A stretch of DNA of 7,049 nt, from assembly GCA_002308555.1 (NCBI GenBank), contig DBWD01000144.1:3943-10991 (forward strand), read 5' to 3'. The notes beneath the pieces were generated by a model. That model worked only from the letters and a program-made list of their open reading frames with translations. It was not told where the DNA came from and did no database searches. Origin of the DNA: a bacterium UBP3_UBA1247. Its GTDB lineage: Bacteria > UBA3054. The translations under genes were made by a program, and so were the position numbers. This document shows, piece by piece, positions 1 to 6,739 of the stretch (positions within the stretch are counted from its first letter, which is position 1; each line of letters opens with the position of its first letter).

Positions 1-61
1 CCGCCGCCGCGAGCGCGGCGAGGGCCAGGGATCTTAAGAATCTGTTCAGAAGGCGGATCAA
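1..61 (-). CDS. Start of a probable exported protein (partial, TTG start)
   Basis: After radC an open frame begins with TTG at 61-59 and runs off the left edge, giving 20 codons. The peptide reads (M)IRLLNRFLRSLALA followed by Ala/Leu residues. This is a short basic region (three Arg) followed by a hydrophobic Ala/Leu stretch, the form of a Sec signal peptide or N-terminal membrane anchor. The TTG overlaps the radC TGA stop as TTGA, a 4-bp overlap typical of translational coupling. A GGGAG lies 16 nt upstream, too far for an ideal ribosome binding site, so reinitiation after radC would be needed. No ATG or GTG in this frame offers a better start. The function cannot be told. The call rests on the uninterrupted frame, the signal-like composition and the operon position. 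Confidence 0.5.
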   Translation of the reverse strand, partial: MIRLLNRFLRSLALAALAAA

Positions 62-753
62 GTTGTCATCAAGCCGGCTCCCAAAAGCGAAGTGAAGCCG
101 TTCCTTGTAACGATCAGGTGGTCAAGCAATTTTATGTGAAGCACTTCTCCCGCGGCGGCGATCTCCTTGGTCAGCTTTACGTCCGGCTTGCTGGGTGTCA
201 GCTCCCCGGAAGGATGATTGTGCACCAATATGACGCCTCTGGCTCCCAGTTTCACGGCGGGGCGGAAGACCGTGGAGGGATCGGCCACGCTCATGGTGGC
301 GGTGCCCACCGTCAGGACTCTCGACCCTATGACCCGCGAGGTCACGTTCAGATAGATGCCCCTCAGCTGCTCCTGTTCCAGCTCCCACATATCCTTGGTG
401 AGAGGGTAAACGTCGGCGGGCTGGGTTATCCTGGTCATCTCGTCCTCATCTCCCTTGCCGCAAAGCCTTCTGCCCAGTTCCAGGCTGGCCAAAAGCATGG
501 AGGCTTTCACGAAAGGCATGCCGGTTAACGCGCGCAGATTGTCCAGATCTTTCAGATCCTTCAAACCTCCGGTCCCGTAATCCCTCACGATGGCGCAGGA
601 CAATTCCATGACGTTCCTGCCGCCGCAGCCGGTTCCCAAAACCAAAGCCAGAAGTTCGGGTAGATTCAAAGCCTCGATCCCGTACAGGGCCAGTTTTTCC
701 CTGGGCATGATCTCGGCCGTGTTCGCTTCAGATTCCGCTTGTCTCCTTTTCAT
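58..753 (-). CDS. radC: RadC family JAMM/MPN+ domain protein
   Basis: A 231-residue protein of normal RadC length. Residues ~17-97 match the N-terminal helical UPF0758 region (PREKLALYGIEAL, then LLASLELGRRL). Residues ~105-227 form the RadC JAB domain. The zinc-binding JAMM signature is complete: E128, then H178-N-H180-P-S-G with S188 and D191, followed by LLDHLIV. RadC proteins resemble metal-dependent isopeptidases or nucleases; despite the old 'DNA repair' name, no secure biochemical role is known. The hairpin-helix-hairpin site usually reads like GIG, but here residues 78-80 are GMP, so DNA binding by that element may be weakened. The ATG at 753 is supported by GGAGAGGAG at 764-772, inside miaB. 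The gene overlaps miaB by 26 bp and the next frame by 4 bp, so it is the third gene of the lipA operon. No signal peptide is seen. Confidence 0.93.
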   Translation of the reverse strand: MKRRQAESEANTAEIMPREKLALYGIEALNLPELLALVLGTGCGGRNVMELSCAIVRDYGTGGLKDLKDLDNLRALTGMPFVKASMLLASLELGRRLCGKGDEDEMTRITQPADVYPLTKDMWELEQEQLRGIYLNVTSRVIGSRVLTVGTATMSVADPSTVFRPAVKLGARGVILVHNHPSGELTPSKPDVKLTKEIAAAGEVLHIKLLDHLIVTRNGFTSLLGAGLMTT

Positions 754-2221
754 TGGTTAAATTCTCCTCTCCGGTCATGCGCTCACAACTTCCGTAGAGC
801 GTCAGCGGCGTCGCGGACTCCATCCTGACCGGAACGAATTTTCCGATCAGGGAGGGATCTCCCCCGAACACCACGTTGGCGTAATGAGTAGTTCTGCCCT
901 GCAGCACTTCCCGGTTACGTTTACTGTGACCTTCGACCAAAACTATCTGAGTGGTCCCAACCAAACTCTTCAAATGTTCGTGCGTCAAGCGCCCCTGCAG
1001 GGCCATGAGCTCCGCGTGGCGCCTCTTCTTCTCCTCTAGCGGAACGTCGTCCTTGAGCCGCGCCGCGGCGGTCCCGGGACGCTCGCTGTACTTGAAAAGA
1101 AAATTGTTGGCGTAATCTATCTTCTCCACGGCCGCCAAAGTGGCCTGGAAATCTTCCAATGTCTCGCCGGGGAAACCCACGATCAGGTCCCCCGCCAGCC
1201 AGAGGTCCGGCATGGCCTTCTTCAGTTTGGCCACCTTCTCCAGATATCCCTCCAGGGTGTATTTCCGGTTCATCAGCTTCAGGATGCGGTCCGAGCCCGA
1301 CTGCAGCGGGAAATGCAGATAGCGGCAGATCTTCTTTTCGGAAGCCATCAGCTCGATAAGCTCGTCGGAGATATCCTGGGGATTCGACGTGACGAAGCGA
1401 AGCCATTTTATTCCCTTGATCTTCGCGGCCTCTCTCAAAAGTTCGGGAAAGCTCATGCTCCCCGCCGGCAGATCCTTCCCGTAGGAATTCACGTTCTGTC
1501 CCAGAAGCGTCACTTCCACGCAGCCGCTCACTGCCAAAGCCCGAAGTTCCGACAGGATCGACTCCGCCGGCCTGCTCACCTCCGGCCCCCTGGCGTAGGG
1601 TACCACGCAGTAGGAGCAGAAATTGCTGCAACCCCTCATGATCTCCACGAAAGCCTGCCAGGGACGGGGGCGCATGGCCTCCAGCTCGTCCAGCCCGAAG
1701 CCCATGGGATCCTTCCCTACCGCCAAAAGCGAACCTTCCGAAGCCAGGCATTCCTCCATGTAGGGCGCCAGGGCTTTCCCCAATCTTTCCAAATGCTCGG
1801 CGTTCGCCGCCGTAACTTCCGCCGCCGCGACTCTCCTGCACAAAGCGCGCAGGATCATTTCCGGAATGAGATGCCGCTTGTGGGTGCCCGCCACGAAATC
1901 GAAGACGTTCTTGCCCTCCAGCAAAGCCTCGCCCTTTAGTTCCGCCATGCAGCCCGTGACGCCCAGAACCACTTCCGGACGCCTTCTGCGCTTGACGTTC
2001 AGCTTCCCGGCCTTGCCCAAAACTTTCCTTTCCGCCAGGTCCCGCACGCTGCAGGTGATGAAGAGCACCGCGTCCGCCTCGCCCTCGTCCTCGACCACGA
2101 CGAAACCTTGGCGCGTAAGGTTCCCGCTCAGGACCTGGCTGTCCAGAATGTTCATCTGGCAGCCGTAGGTCAAAAGGCAGACCTTTATGGGCGCAAGCAA
2201 AGGAGCGCTAAAATCAGCCAT
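728..2221 (-). CDS. miaB: tRNA-2-methylthio-N6-(dimethylallyl)adenosine synthase MiaB
   Basis: A 497-residue radical-SAM methylthiotransferase, which would convert i6A37 to ms2i6A37 in tRNAs reading UNN codons. The N-terminal UPF0004 domain carries the three auxiliary-cluster cysteines C21 (TYGCQMN), C57 (ITCSVR) and C91 (TGCMAE). The radical-SAM motif is C198-x3-C202-x2-C205 (RGCSNFCSYCVVPYARG). LLGQNVNSYG (239-248), PLQSGSDRILKLMNRKYT (~305-322) and YSERPGT (378-384) are MiaB-like rather than RimO or MtaB. A TRAM domain fits ~415-480. The start is the ATG at 2221-2219, with GGAGAGAG 4-7 nt upstream. A longer frame to 2302 would add 27 residues deep inside lipA without homology. The gene overlaps lipA by 8 bp (ATGGCTGA). 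C91 to C198 is 107 residues, against about 71-74 in well-studied MiaBs, so the interdomain linker holds an insert of ~33 residues. Confidence 0.95.
   Translation of the reverse strand: MADFSAPLLAPIKVCLLTYGCQMNILDSQVLSGNLTRQGFVVVEDEGEADAVLFITCSVRDLAERKVLGKAGKLNVKRRRRPEVVLGVTGCMAELKGEALLEGKNVFDFVAGTHKRHLIPEMILRALCRRVAAAEVTAANAEHLERLGKALAPYMEECLASEGSLLAVGKDPMGFGLDELEAMRPRPWQAFVEIMRGCSNFCSYCVVPYARGPEVSRPAESILSELRALAVSGCVEVTLLGQNVNSYGKDLPAGSMSFPELLREAAKIKGIKWLRFVTSNPQDISDELIELMASEKKICRYLHFPLQSGSDRILKLMNRKYTLEGYLEKVAKLKKAMPDLWLAGDLIVGFPGETLEDFQATLAAVEKIDYANNFLFKYSERPGTAAARLKDDVPLEEKKRRHAELMALQGRLTHEHLKSLVGTTQIVLVEGHSKRNREVLQGRTTHYANVVFGGDPSLIGKFVPVRMESATPLTLYGSCERMTGEENLTNEKETSGI
764..772 (-). promoter_or_regulatory. 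Ribosome binding site of radC inside miaB
   Basis: The minus strand reads GGAGAGGAG here, with AGGAG 10 nt before the radC ATG (753-751). It lies within the last 16 codons of miaB and fixes the radC start despite the 26-bp gene overlap. Confidence 0.75.
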
Positions 2222-3092
2222 ACACTCTCTCCGCCATTTCGCCCGCCCTGTACGAGCTTCTGACCAGAGGACCGCAGGCCGCGCCCACAAAACCCAAACC
2301 AAGGGCGTAGGCTTTGATCTCCGCGAATTCCTCCTCGCCGTAATATTTCGCCACGGGATGGCACTTTTCGTCCGGCGCCAGATACTGCCCCACCGTCACC
2401 AGCGAGCAGCCCGCCGCCTTTAGATCCCGCAGGGCCTTCTCGATCTCTTCCCTGCTTTCCCCGCAGCCCACCATTATCCCGCTCTTGACGGGAATGTCCG
2501 GGAACAGGCGTGAGGCGTACGACAGCACCGCCAGGGAACGCAGATATGTCGCCTTGGTCCGCAAGACCGGCGTCAGCCGCTCCACGGTCTCCAGATTGTG
2601 GTTGAAGACCGCCGGCCGGGCCTCCAAAACTTTCTCCAAGGCCGCGTGGTTCCCCGCAAAGTCCGAGGTCAGTATCTCCACCTTCGTTTCCGGGGAAACA
2701 GCCTTGATCGCCTCTATGGTCCTGACGAAGTGCTCCGCTCCCCCGTCCGGGAGATCGTCCCTGGTCACGCAGGTCACCACGGCGTACTTCAGTCCCAGTT
2801 CCCTGATCGTCTCCGCTAAACGCGCAGGCTCACCCGGATCCAGCGGCGCCGGACGCCCGGTCCTGACGTTGCAGAAACGGCAGTTCCTGGTGCAGACGTC
2901 CCCCATGATCATGAAAGTCGCCGTATGCTTCTGGAAACATTCCCAAATGTTCGGACAGGCCGCTTCCTTGCAAACAGTGTTGAGCCCCATCTTCTCGATG
3001 AGGGCCCTCATTTTCTCCCTTTCGGCCCTGGTCGGAACCTTGATCCGGGGCTTGGCGGGATTTTCCATGGTCACTTTTTCACTTTCAGGCAT
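2214..3092 (-). CDS. lipA: Lipoyl synthase LipA
   Basis: A 292-residue radical-SAM enzyme that would insert two sulfurs into protein-bound octanoyl groups, making the lipoyl cofactor of 2-oxoacid dehydrogenases and the glycine cleavage H protein. The auxiliary 4Fe-4S cluster cysteines are C41, C46 and C52 (CKEAACPNIWEC). The radical-SAM cysteines are C67, C71 and C74 (CTRNCRFC). RDDLPDGGAEHF (111-122), VGQYLAP (234-240) and the C-terminal RSSY (278-281), whose serine ligates the auxiliary cluster, are all present, so the enzyme looks intact. It heads the operon with miaB and radC. An octanoyl donor gene (lipB or lplA) is not in the window. The start is uncertain: the ATG at 3092 has no clear Shine-Dalgarno and is overlapped by an upstream 9-codon frame, while the ATG at 3068 (MENPAKP) would also leave a complete enzyme. 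Confidence 0.96.
   Translation of the reverse strand: MPESEKVTMENPAKPRIKVPTRAEREKMRALIEKMGLNTVCKEAACPNIWECFQKHTATFMIMGDVCTRNCRFCNVRTGRPAPLDPGEPARLAETIRELGLKYAVVTCVTRDDLPDGGAEHFVRTIEAIKAVSPETKVEILTSDFAGNHAALEKVLEARPAVFNHNLETVERLTPVLRTKATYLRSLAVLSYASRLFPDIPVKSGIMVGCGESREEIEKALRDLKAAGCSLVTVGQYLAPDEKCHPVAKYYGEEEFAEIKAYALGLGFVGAACGPLVRSSYRAGEMAERVYG
2225..2232 (-). promoter_or_regulatory. Ribosome binding site that sets the miaB start
   Basis: GGAGAGAG on the minus strand, with GGAG 7 nt before the ATG at 2221-2219. It lies in the last codons of lipA. It favours this start over the in-frame ATG at 2302, which lies well inside lipA. Confidence 0.7.
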
Positions 3093-3114
3093 AAAAGCGC
3101 TTATATTTAGACAT
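3085..3114 (-). CDS. Possible 9-codon upstream ORF overlapping the lipA start
   Basis: Minus-strand ATG at 3114-3112, then MSKYKRFYA and a TGA at 3087-3085. The transcription start expected from the -10 box at 3123-3128 is about 3116-3117, so this frame would be almost leaderless. Its stop overlaps the lipA start as ATGCCTGA, the same geometry as the lipA/miaB junction (ATGGCTGA). It could feed ribosomes to lipA, which lacks a Shine-Dalgarno. A frame this short can easily arise by chance, so confidence is low. Confidence 0.22.
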   Translation of the reverse strand: MSKYKRFYA

Positions 3115-3122
3115 TATTTTTT

Positions 3123-3131
3123 ATTATACCA
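3123..3131 (-). promoter_or_regulatory. Extended -10 promoter of the lipA-miaB-radC operon
   Basis: The minus strand reads TGGTATAAT: a perfect TATAAT (3128-3123) preceded by the TGn extension. At 16-18 bp upstream only GC-rich sequence is seen, with no good -35, as is common for extended -10 promoters. The predicted start is near 3116-3117, about 24 nt before the lipA ATG. It lies directly downstream of the previous unit's terminator, so the operon should be independently transcribed. Confidence 0.65.
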
Positions 3132-3156
3132 TTATCCGCTCCTTCCCCGCCAAAAG

Positions 3157-3186
3157 AAAAAGGCGCGGGGAGACCCGCGCCTTTTT
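3157..3186 (-). terminator. Intrinsic terminator of the DUF4139 gene pair
   Basis: A perfect GC-rich hairpin: GGCGCGGG (3162-3169), loop GAGA, CCCGCGCC (3174-3181), extended by A5/T5 flanks. In the minus direction it ends with TTTTTCTTTT. It starts 21 bp beyond the stop of the 3207-4967 gene. A small extra hairpin (GCCGA-CCT-TCGGC, 3194-3206) sits directly after that stop. The A/T flanks make the main hairpin usable in both directions, but no plus-strand gene is seen. Confidence 0.9.
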
Positions 3187-3206
3187 AAGCGGTGCCGACC
3201 TTCGGC

Positions 3207-4967
3207 CTATTTCGCTTCGAAGACGGTGTAGTGGTACTCGAAGACTTCCTCGCCGCCGGCGGGGACTTCCATTTCCCAGGTCCTCTCCCTCAGCGTATTC
3301 AGGTCGTTTTCCTTGTCCTTGCTCTCTACTAGCTTGTCTTCGGGAATGGCGAATTTTTCCAAATCTCCGTAAACGTTGAGGGTGATCTTGACCTTGGCCG
3401 CCGTGCCGCGGTAGTTGTGCAATGTCAGCTTGCCGTTGACCTTCTTTTCATAGCCTTCCACGTTCTCGCCGTCGATCTTTTTGCGGCGCTTCACCTGCTT
3501 GGCCTTCTTGTCAACGCTCTCCTCCACCTTGCCGGTCAGGGAGAGGGCCTTGGTGAGGTTCATGCTGACTTTCTGCCCGGGGTTGATCCACTCCCGCATG
3601 CTCTGGCTGTAGATGTGGCCGCCTTCCGTCACTTCCATGGCGCCTTCCGTCAGAGGGAAGCTGAAGGGGTTCTTGAAACTTAGGGTGTCGTAGAGCGTCT
3701 GCACGCCGCTGCCCTCGTATTCGGGAACTGGCACGCCGTTCAGGTAGCGCCTGGGCTCGATCTTCCACTCGGCCTTTCTTTCCACTTCCACTTCCGCGGT
3801 GCCGCAGGGAATGTGCGCGGCCGCGCCCTTTTCAAGAGAGTGCTTGCCGATCGAAACGTAGCTGATGTCGGCGCCCTGCTCTTTGCCGGTGTCCGCGAAA
3901 CCCGCGGCCGCGGCGGGCATGTCTACGACCATTTCCTCGACCACAACTTCTTCATCCGCCATCGCGACATCCATGGCCGCGCTTTCCTTGGCGGCGCCGT
4001 AGCTGGCCTTGGCCTTGACCCCGGCTCCCGGCATGGGAGCAGGCTTGTTCAGGGGGCGTTTGGCGTAGTCGAGCTTGCGGACTATGGGCTGCTCGAAGCC
4101 CCAGCCTACGCTGCGGAAGAAGCTTTCCGGCGTGATCCTCAGATCCAGCAGCGAGGCGGTGTTCTTGAACTGCAGCGTGGGCTGTCCGGAAACGAGAGTG
4201 AGATCCGTGTCCTTGATCTCCTCGAAATCGTTCCTGAGGTCGGCCGCCATGGAGAGGTAAGATTTCCCGTCCTTGTCGAGCTCCAGACGGTAGGAAGGAG
4301 CCCAGGTCATGCCGGAAGTCAGGTATTCGACGAAGAAGGGCTTCTTGGCCCCTGTAACGCGCCAGAGCTTTATCTTGCTCTTCTTCAGTTCCTGGTCTTC
4401 CTTGCCGGAGACCAGAGTAACGGATTCAAGGGGGATCCTCAGGGCCGCCTTGTTGGCGAGCCTCAAGACCAGGTCCTGCCCGGAGCGGCCTTCTATGACG
4501 CCGTCGGCCTTGTAAGTCTTGGCGCCCCTTTCGCTCTCCGGCGGAGGAACGGTCAGGAACTGTTCCGCGGCATCGCCCCCTGACAGCCATTTCAAGGTCT
4601 CCTCAAAATTGGCAAGATCCGTCTTGAACCAGACTCTGCCCTGCTGTCCCTTGAAGCGCAGGTAATACGGGATGTCCGCCATGAGGGGGCCGTTGTTGGT
4701 CAATACCGTCTCTTCCTTGGCGGCGATGGTCACGGCCTCGTCGCTGAAGATCCAGAAGGTGCCGTAGGCCGGGCTGATCTCGCCGGAGAAATAAAAGGGC
4801 TTGCCGTCTTCCGGCGGAGTGATCTGCCTTCTCACCACCGTGAGCCCGGTCTTGAAGAAATCAAGGGCTTTCACGGGAGCGGGCAGGATCTCTTCCTTTT
4901 CCACGGCGAAGAGCGTGGCCGAGGCCGCCAGCGCGGCCACCACAAAGCGGTCAAAATATTTTTTCAT
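3207..4967 (-). CDS. Exported DUF4139/MuiA-like protein (second of tandem pair)
   Basis: A 586-residue protein with a signal peptide (MKKYFDRF, then VVAALAASATLFA; cleavage likely near residue 21), so it acts outside the cytoplasm. Residues ~34-120 (FFKTGLTVVRRQI, then FSGEISPAYGTFW) resemble the N-terminal DUF4140-like unit of MuiA-type proteins. From ~210 the DUF4139 pattern appears: YLTSGMTWAPSYRLEL, MAADLRNDFEE, DLTLVSGQP. It resumes at FKNPFSFPLTEGAMEV (431-446) and ends with a beta-rich WEMEVPAGGEEVFEYHYTV. Between lies a low-complexity Ala/Pro/Lys then Glu/Val-acidic stretch (~307-352). The long coiled coil of classical MuiA is not evident. No catalytic motif is seen. It is a full-length paralogue of the gene 4 bp upstream, with which it shares FKNPFSFP and TKALSL. 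Its GAGGG ribosome binding site (4977-4981) lies in the upstream gene's last codons. DUF4139 members have no firmly known biochemical function. Confidence 0.8.
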   Translation of the reverse strand: MKKYFDRFVVAALAASATLFAVEKEEILPAPVKALDFFKTGLTVVRRQITPPEDGKPFYFSGEISPAYGTFWIFSDEAVTIAAKEETVLTNNGPLMADIPYYLRFKGQQGRVWFKTDLANFEETLKWLSGGDAAEQFLTVPPPESERGAKTYKADGVIEGRSGQDLVLRLANKAALRIPLESVTLVSGKEDQELKKSKIKLWRVTGAKKPFFVEYLTSGMTWAPSYRLELDKDGKSYLSMAADLRNDFEEIKDTDLTLVSGQPTLQFKNTASLLDLRITPESFFRSVGWGFEQPIVRKLDYAKRPLNKPAPMPGAGVKAKASYGAAKESAAMDVAMADEEVVVEEMVVDMPAAAAGFADTGKEQGADISYVSIGKHSLEKGAAAHIPCGTAEVEVERKAEWKIEPRRYLNGVPVPEYEGSGVQTLYDTLSFKNPFSFPLTEGAMEVTEGGHIYSQSMREWINPGQKVSMNLTKALSLTGKVEESVDKKAKQVKRRKKIDGENVEGYEKKVNGKLTLHNYRGTAAKVKITLNVYGDLEKFAIPEDKLVESKDKENDLNTLRERTWEMEVPAGGEEVFEYHYTVFEAK

Positions 4968-4971
4968 AACG

Positions 4972-6690
4972 TCAGTCCCTCAGATAGAATGAATACGTGT
5001 AATTTATTTCCGCCGTCCCGTTGGGAGGCACTTCGATATCGATCTTCCTTATGCTCAGAGGATTTATGCCGACCGGCATGGAGCTGGAGCCGGCTTCCTT
5101 GCCTTCGCCCGCCTCCACTTTCTCGAAAACGCCGTTGACGTTCAGGACGATCTGGGCCTCGACGGCCTCGTTGCGGTGATTCTTCAGCGTGGCCTTGCCG
5201 TCCACTATCCTCTGATAGGCCCTCCTGCTGCTGCCAATGTCAAGCGTTTTGGGATTCTCCACACGCTGCTCGTTTTCCTCCAGCTTGGGTTCCAGGCTCA
5301 GGGCTTTGGTCAAAGTCGTGGTGCCCTCCTGGCCGGGATTGAGCCACGTCTGGGGAGTCTGGCAGTAGATGGTGCCGTTCAATATGACTTCCATGGGCGC
5401 GGTGGTCATGGGGAAAGAGAAGGGATTCTTGAAGCAGAGGACGTCCCAGACAGTCTGCTCGGCGTTGGTGGTGACGTTTTTGGTGTAGCCGTTCTGGTCA
5501 ACGTCCCTAATGTTCGCCACAGTCCATTTTACCTTGGTCTTGTACTCGAGATTCGCGCTGGCAATGTCGGTCCTCAATGTCTCCCCTTTCTTCAGGGTCT
5601 GCTTGCCTATTCTCTGGGCGTGGATGTTCTGGGCGCCGGCCTCGTTCATCTGGGGAACCTCTCCCAACTCCGCGGATTCCCCATAAGCGCTGTCAAAGTC
5701 CATTGCCATTCTGTTGCTCGCGAAACTGACAGCCCGCTGCGTCTTGTAATTGCGGACGAGAGGCTGCGATACGCTGTCCAAAACATTCAAAAATCCGTTT
5801 AAGGAAACGCCGAGATTCAGGAGGGAATCCTTCCCCGCCATTTCGATCTTCGGGAAGCCGGAGATCAAGGCCACTTCCGCCTCCTCGAAATCCTCCATCT
5901 CGTTCCTGAGATCCGCCGCCATGGTAAGCTTCGCTTTCCCGTCCGCAAGTTCCATGCGGTAATAGGGCGCGTAGGTGAGGCCCTGGGTCATATATTCGAA
6001 GTTGAAGGGGCCGGATGCGCCTTCCACCTTCCAAAGTTTCCTGCTGACGCTTGTCTCGCTGGGATTCTCGCCGTCCGCCAGGACGGAAACGAGATTGGCG
6101 TAAGGGATCCTCAGCGCCCCGCCGGAAGCGAACCTGACGACCAAGCCGTTGAAAGCGGTAACGGGTGGCAGGGCGACTTTGTTATCGGAGCTTTTCTTCG
6201 CGGGCTTCTCTATCACGCCGGTCACTTTGTAAGTGTTTAATTTCTCCTCTTTCCCGACGTTGTTGGGCTGCAGGGTCATGATGCTGCCGCTCCCGGCCTC
6301 CTTCTGGAGGAAATCCAGCTCCTTCTCCAGTTCCGGAATGTTCGAGGTGAACCACACCGTGGCCTCATGCCCGCCGTGCCTTTCCGCCAGCGGCCTTTCG
6401 TCCGTAAGGGAGGTGGCGTTGCTGGTGACGGTCTCCTGGAAAGCGGTCATCTTCAGCGGCTTTTCGCTCTTGGTCCAGAAAGTCCCGTGATAGGGCTTGA
6501 TGTCGCCGGAGAGATAAAGCGTGCCGGCCTTTTCAGGCTTCACTTCCCGCTCCACCAGAACGGAACCGTTCTTGAAAACGTTTAAAGACGTGATGGGCGC
6601 CTTGGTTATTTCCGAAGCGTCGATGGCCTCGCCCAATACAACGCCAGCCGAGACGGAAGCAAGCGCCAGAAAGAGAGAAAGTTTTTTCAT
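4972..6690 (-). CDS. Exported DUF4139/MuiA-like protein (first of tandem pair)
   Basis: A 572-residue protein starting MKKLSLFLALASVSAGVVLG, a clear Sec signal peptide with cleavage near residues 20-22 and no visible lipobox. The mature part begins with a DUF4140-like unit (SLNVFKNGSVLVEREV at ~35-50; LSGDIKPYHGTFW at ~60-72). The DUF4139-like part starts at ~230: FEYMTQGLTYAPYYRMEL, MAADLRNEMEDFEE, VALISGFPKIE. It continues through FKNPFSFPMTTAPMEV (420-435) and WLNPGQ (449-454) to a beta-rich end (IDIEVPPNGTAEINYTYSF). The ATG at 6690 is chosen because GAGGG lies 8 nt upstream and the signal peptide then begins MKK; the in-frame ATG at 6711 has no ribosome binding site and overlaps a probable -10 box. 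It lacks the acidic low-complexity insert of its paralogue. The role is unknown; envelope maintenance or adhesion is a guess from export alone. Confidence 0.8.
   Translation of the reverse strand: MKKLSLFLALASVSAGVVLGEAIDASEITKAPITSLNVFKNGSVLVEREVKPEKAGTLYLSGDIKPYHGTFWTKSEKPLKMTAFQETVTSNATSLTDERPLAERHGGHEATVWFTSNIPELEKELDFLQKEAGSGSIMTLQPNNVGKEEKLNTYKVTGVIEKPAKKSSDNKVALPPVTAFNGLVVRFASGGALRIPYANLVSVLADGENPSETSVSRKLWKVEGASGPFNFEYMTQGLTYAPYYRMELADGKAKLTMAADLRNEMEDFEEAEVALISGFPKIEMAGKDSLLNLGVSLNGFLNVLDSVSQPLVRNYKTQRAVSFASNRMAMDFDSAYGESAELGEVPQMNEAGAQNIHAQRIGKQTLKKGETLRTDIASANLEYKTKVKWTVANIRDVDQNGYTKNVTTNAEQTVWDVLCFKNPFSFPMTTAPMEVILNGTIYCQTPQTWLNPGQEGTTTLTKALSLEPKLEENEQRVENPKTLDIGSSRRAYQRIVDGKATLKNHRNEAVEAQIVLNVNGVFEKVEAGEGKEAGSSSMPVGINPLSIRKIDIEVPPNGTAEINYTYSFYLRD
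4977..4981 (-). promoter_or_regulatory. Ribosome binding site of the second DUF4139 gene
   Basis: GAGGG on the minus strand, 9 nt before the ATG at 4967 and overlapping the final Arg-Asp codons of the upstream paralogue. With a 4-bp gap between the genes, it points to one bicistronic transcript with coupled translation. Confidence 0.65.
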
Positions 6691-6698
6691 AAGTTTTA

Positions 6699-6703
6699 CC
6701 CTC
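6699..6703 (-). promoter_or_regulatory. Ribosome binding site deciding the start of the first DUF4139 gene
   Basis: GAGGG on the minus strand, 8 nt before the ATG at 6690-6688. It is the same pentamer used by the downstream paralogue and supports this start over the ATG at 6711. Confidence 0.65.
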
Positions 6704-6711
6704 GTTAACAT

Positions 6712-6739
6712 TTTATAAGCTTACGTTCTATTTTAACAA
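6712..6739 (-). promoter_or_regulatory. Candidate proximal promoter of the DUF4139 pair
   Basis: The minus strand has TTGTTA (6739-6734), a 16-bp spacer and TATAAA (6717-6712). Each hexamer is close to the sigma70 consensus. The predicted start near 6705 would leave the GAGGG ribosome binding site within a very short leader. The region is AT-rich, so chance matches are possible. Confidence 0.4.

Noticed and set aside
921..1841. 306-codon minus-strand frame overlapping miaB
   Set aside because: It is in another frame of miaB, and the protein is Gly/Arg-rich low complexity, typical of an out-of-frame reading.
2222..2302. Upstream extension of miaB by 27 residues
   Set aside because: It is entirely inside lipA, adds no MiaB-like sequence, and the ATG at 2221 has a good ribosome binding site.
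2485..3231. Long plus-strand open frame opposite lipA
   Set aside because: It is antisense to an intact lipA, crosses the terminator hairpin and the lipA promoter, and its product is Ser/Arg-rich without any recognisable domain.
3813..4583. 256-codon plus-strand open frame opposite the second DUF4139 gene
   Set aside because: A codon-bias shadow of a GC-rich minus-strand gene; no homology-like motifs or supporting context.
6691..6711. Start of the first DUF4139 gene at 6711
   Set aside because: No ribosome binding site, it overlaps a likely -10 box, and it would put MLTRVKL in front of a normal signal peptide.
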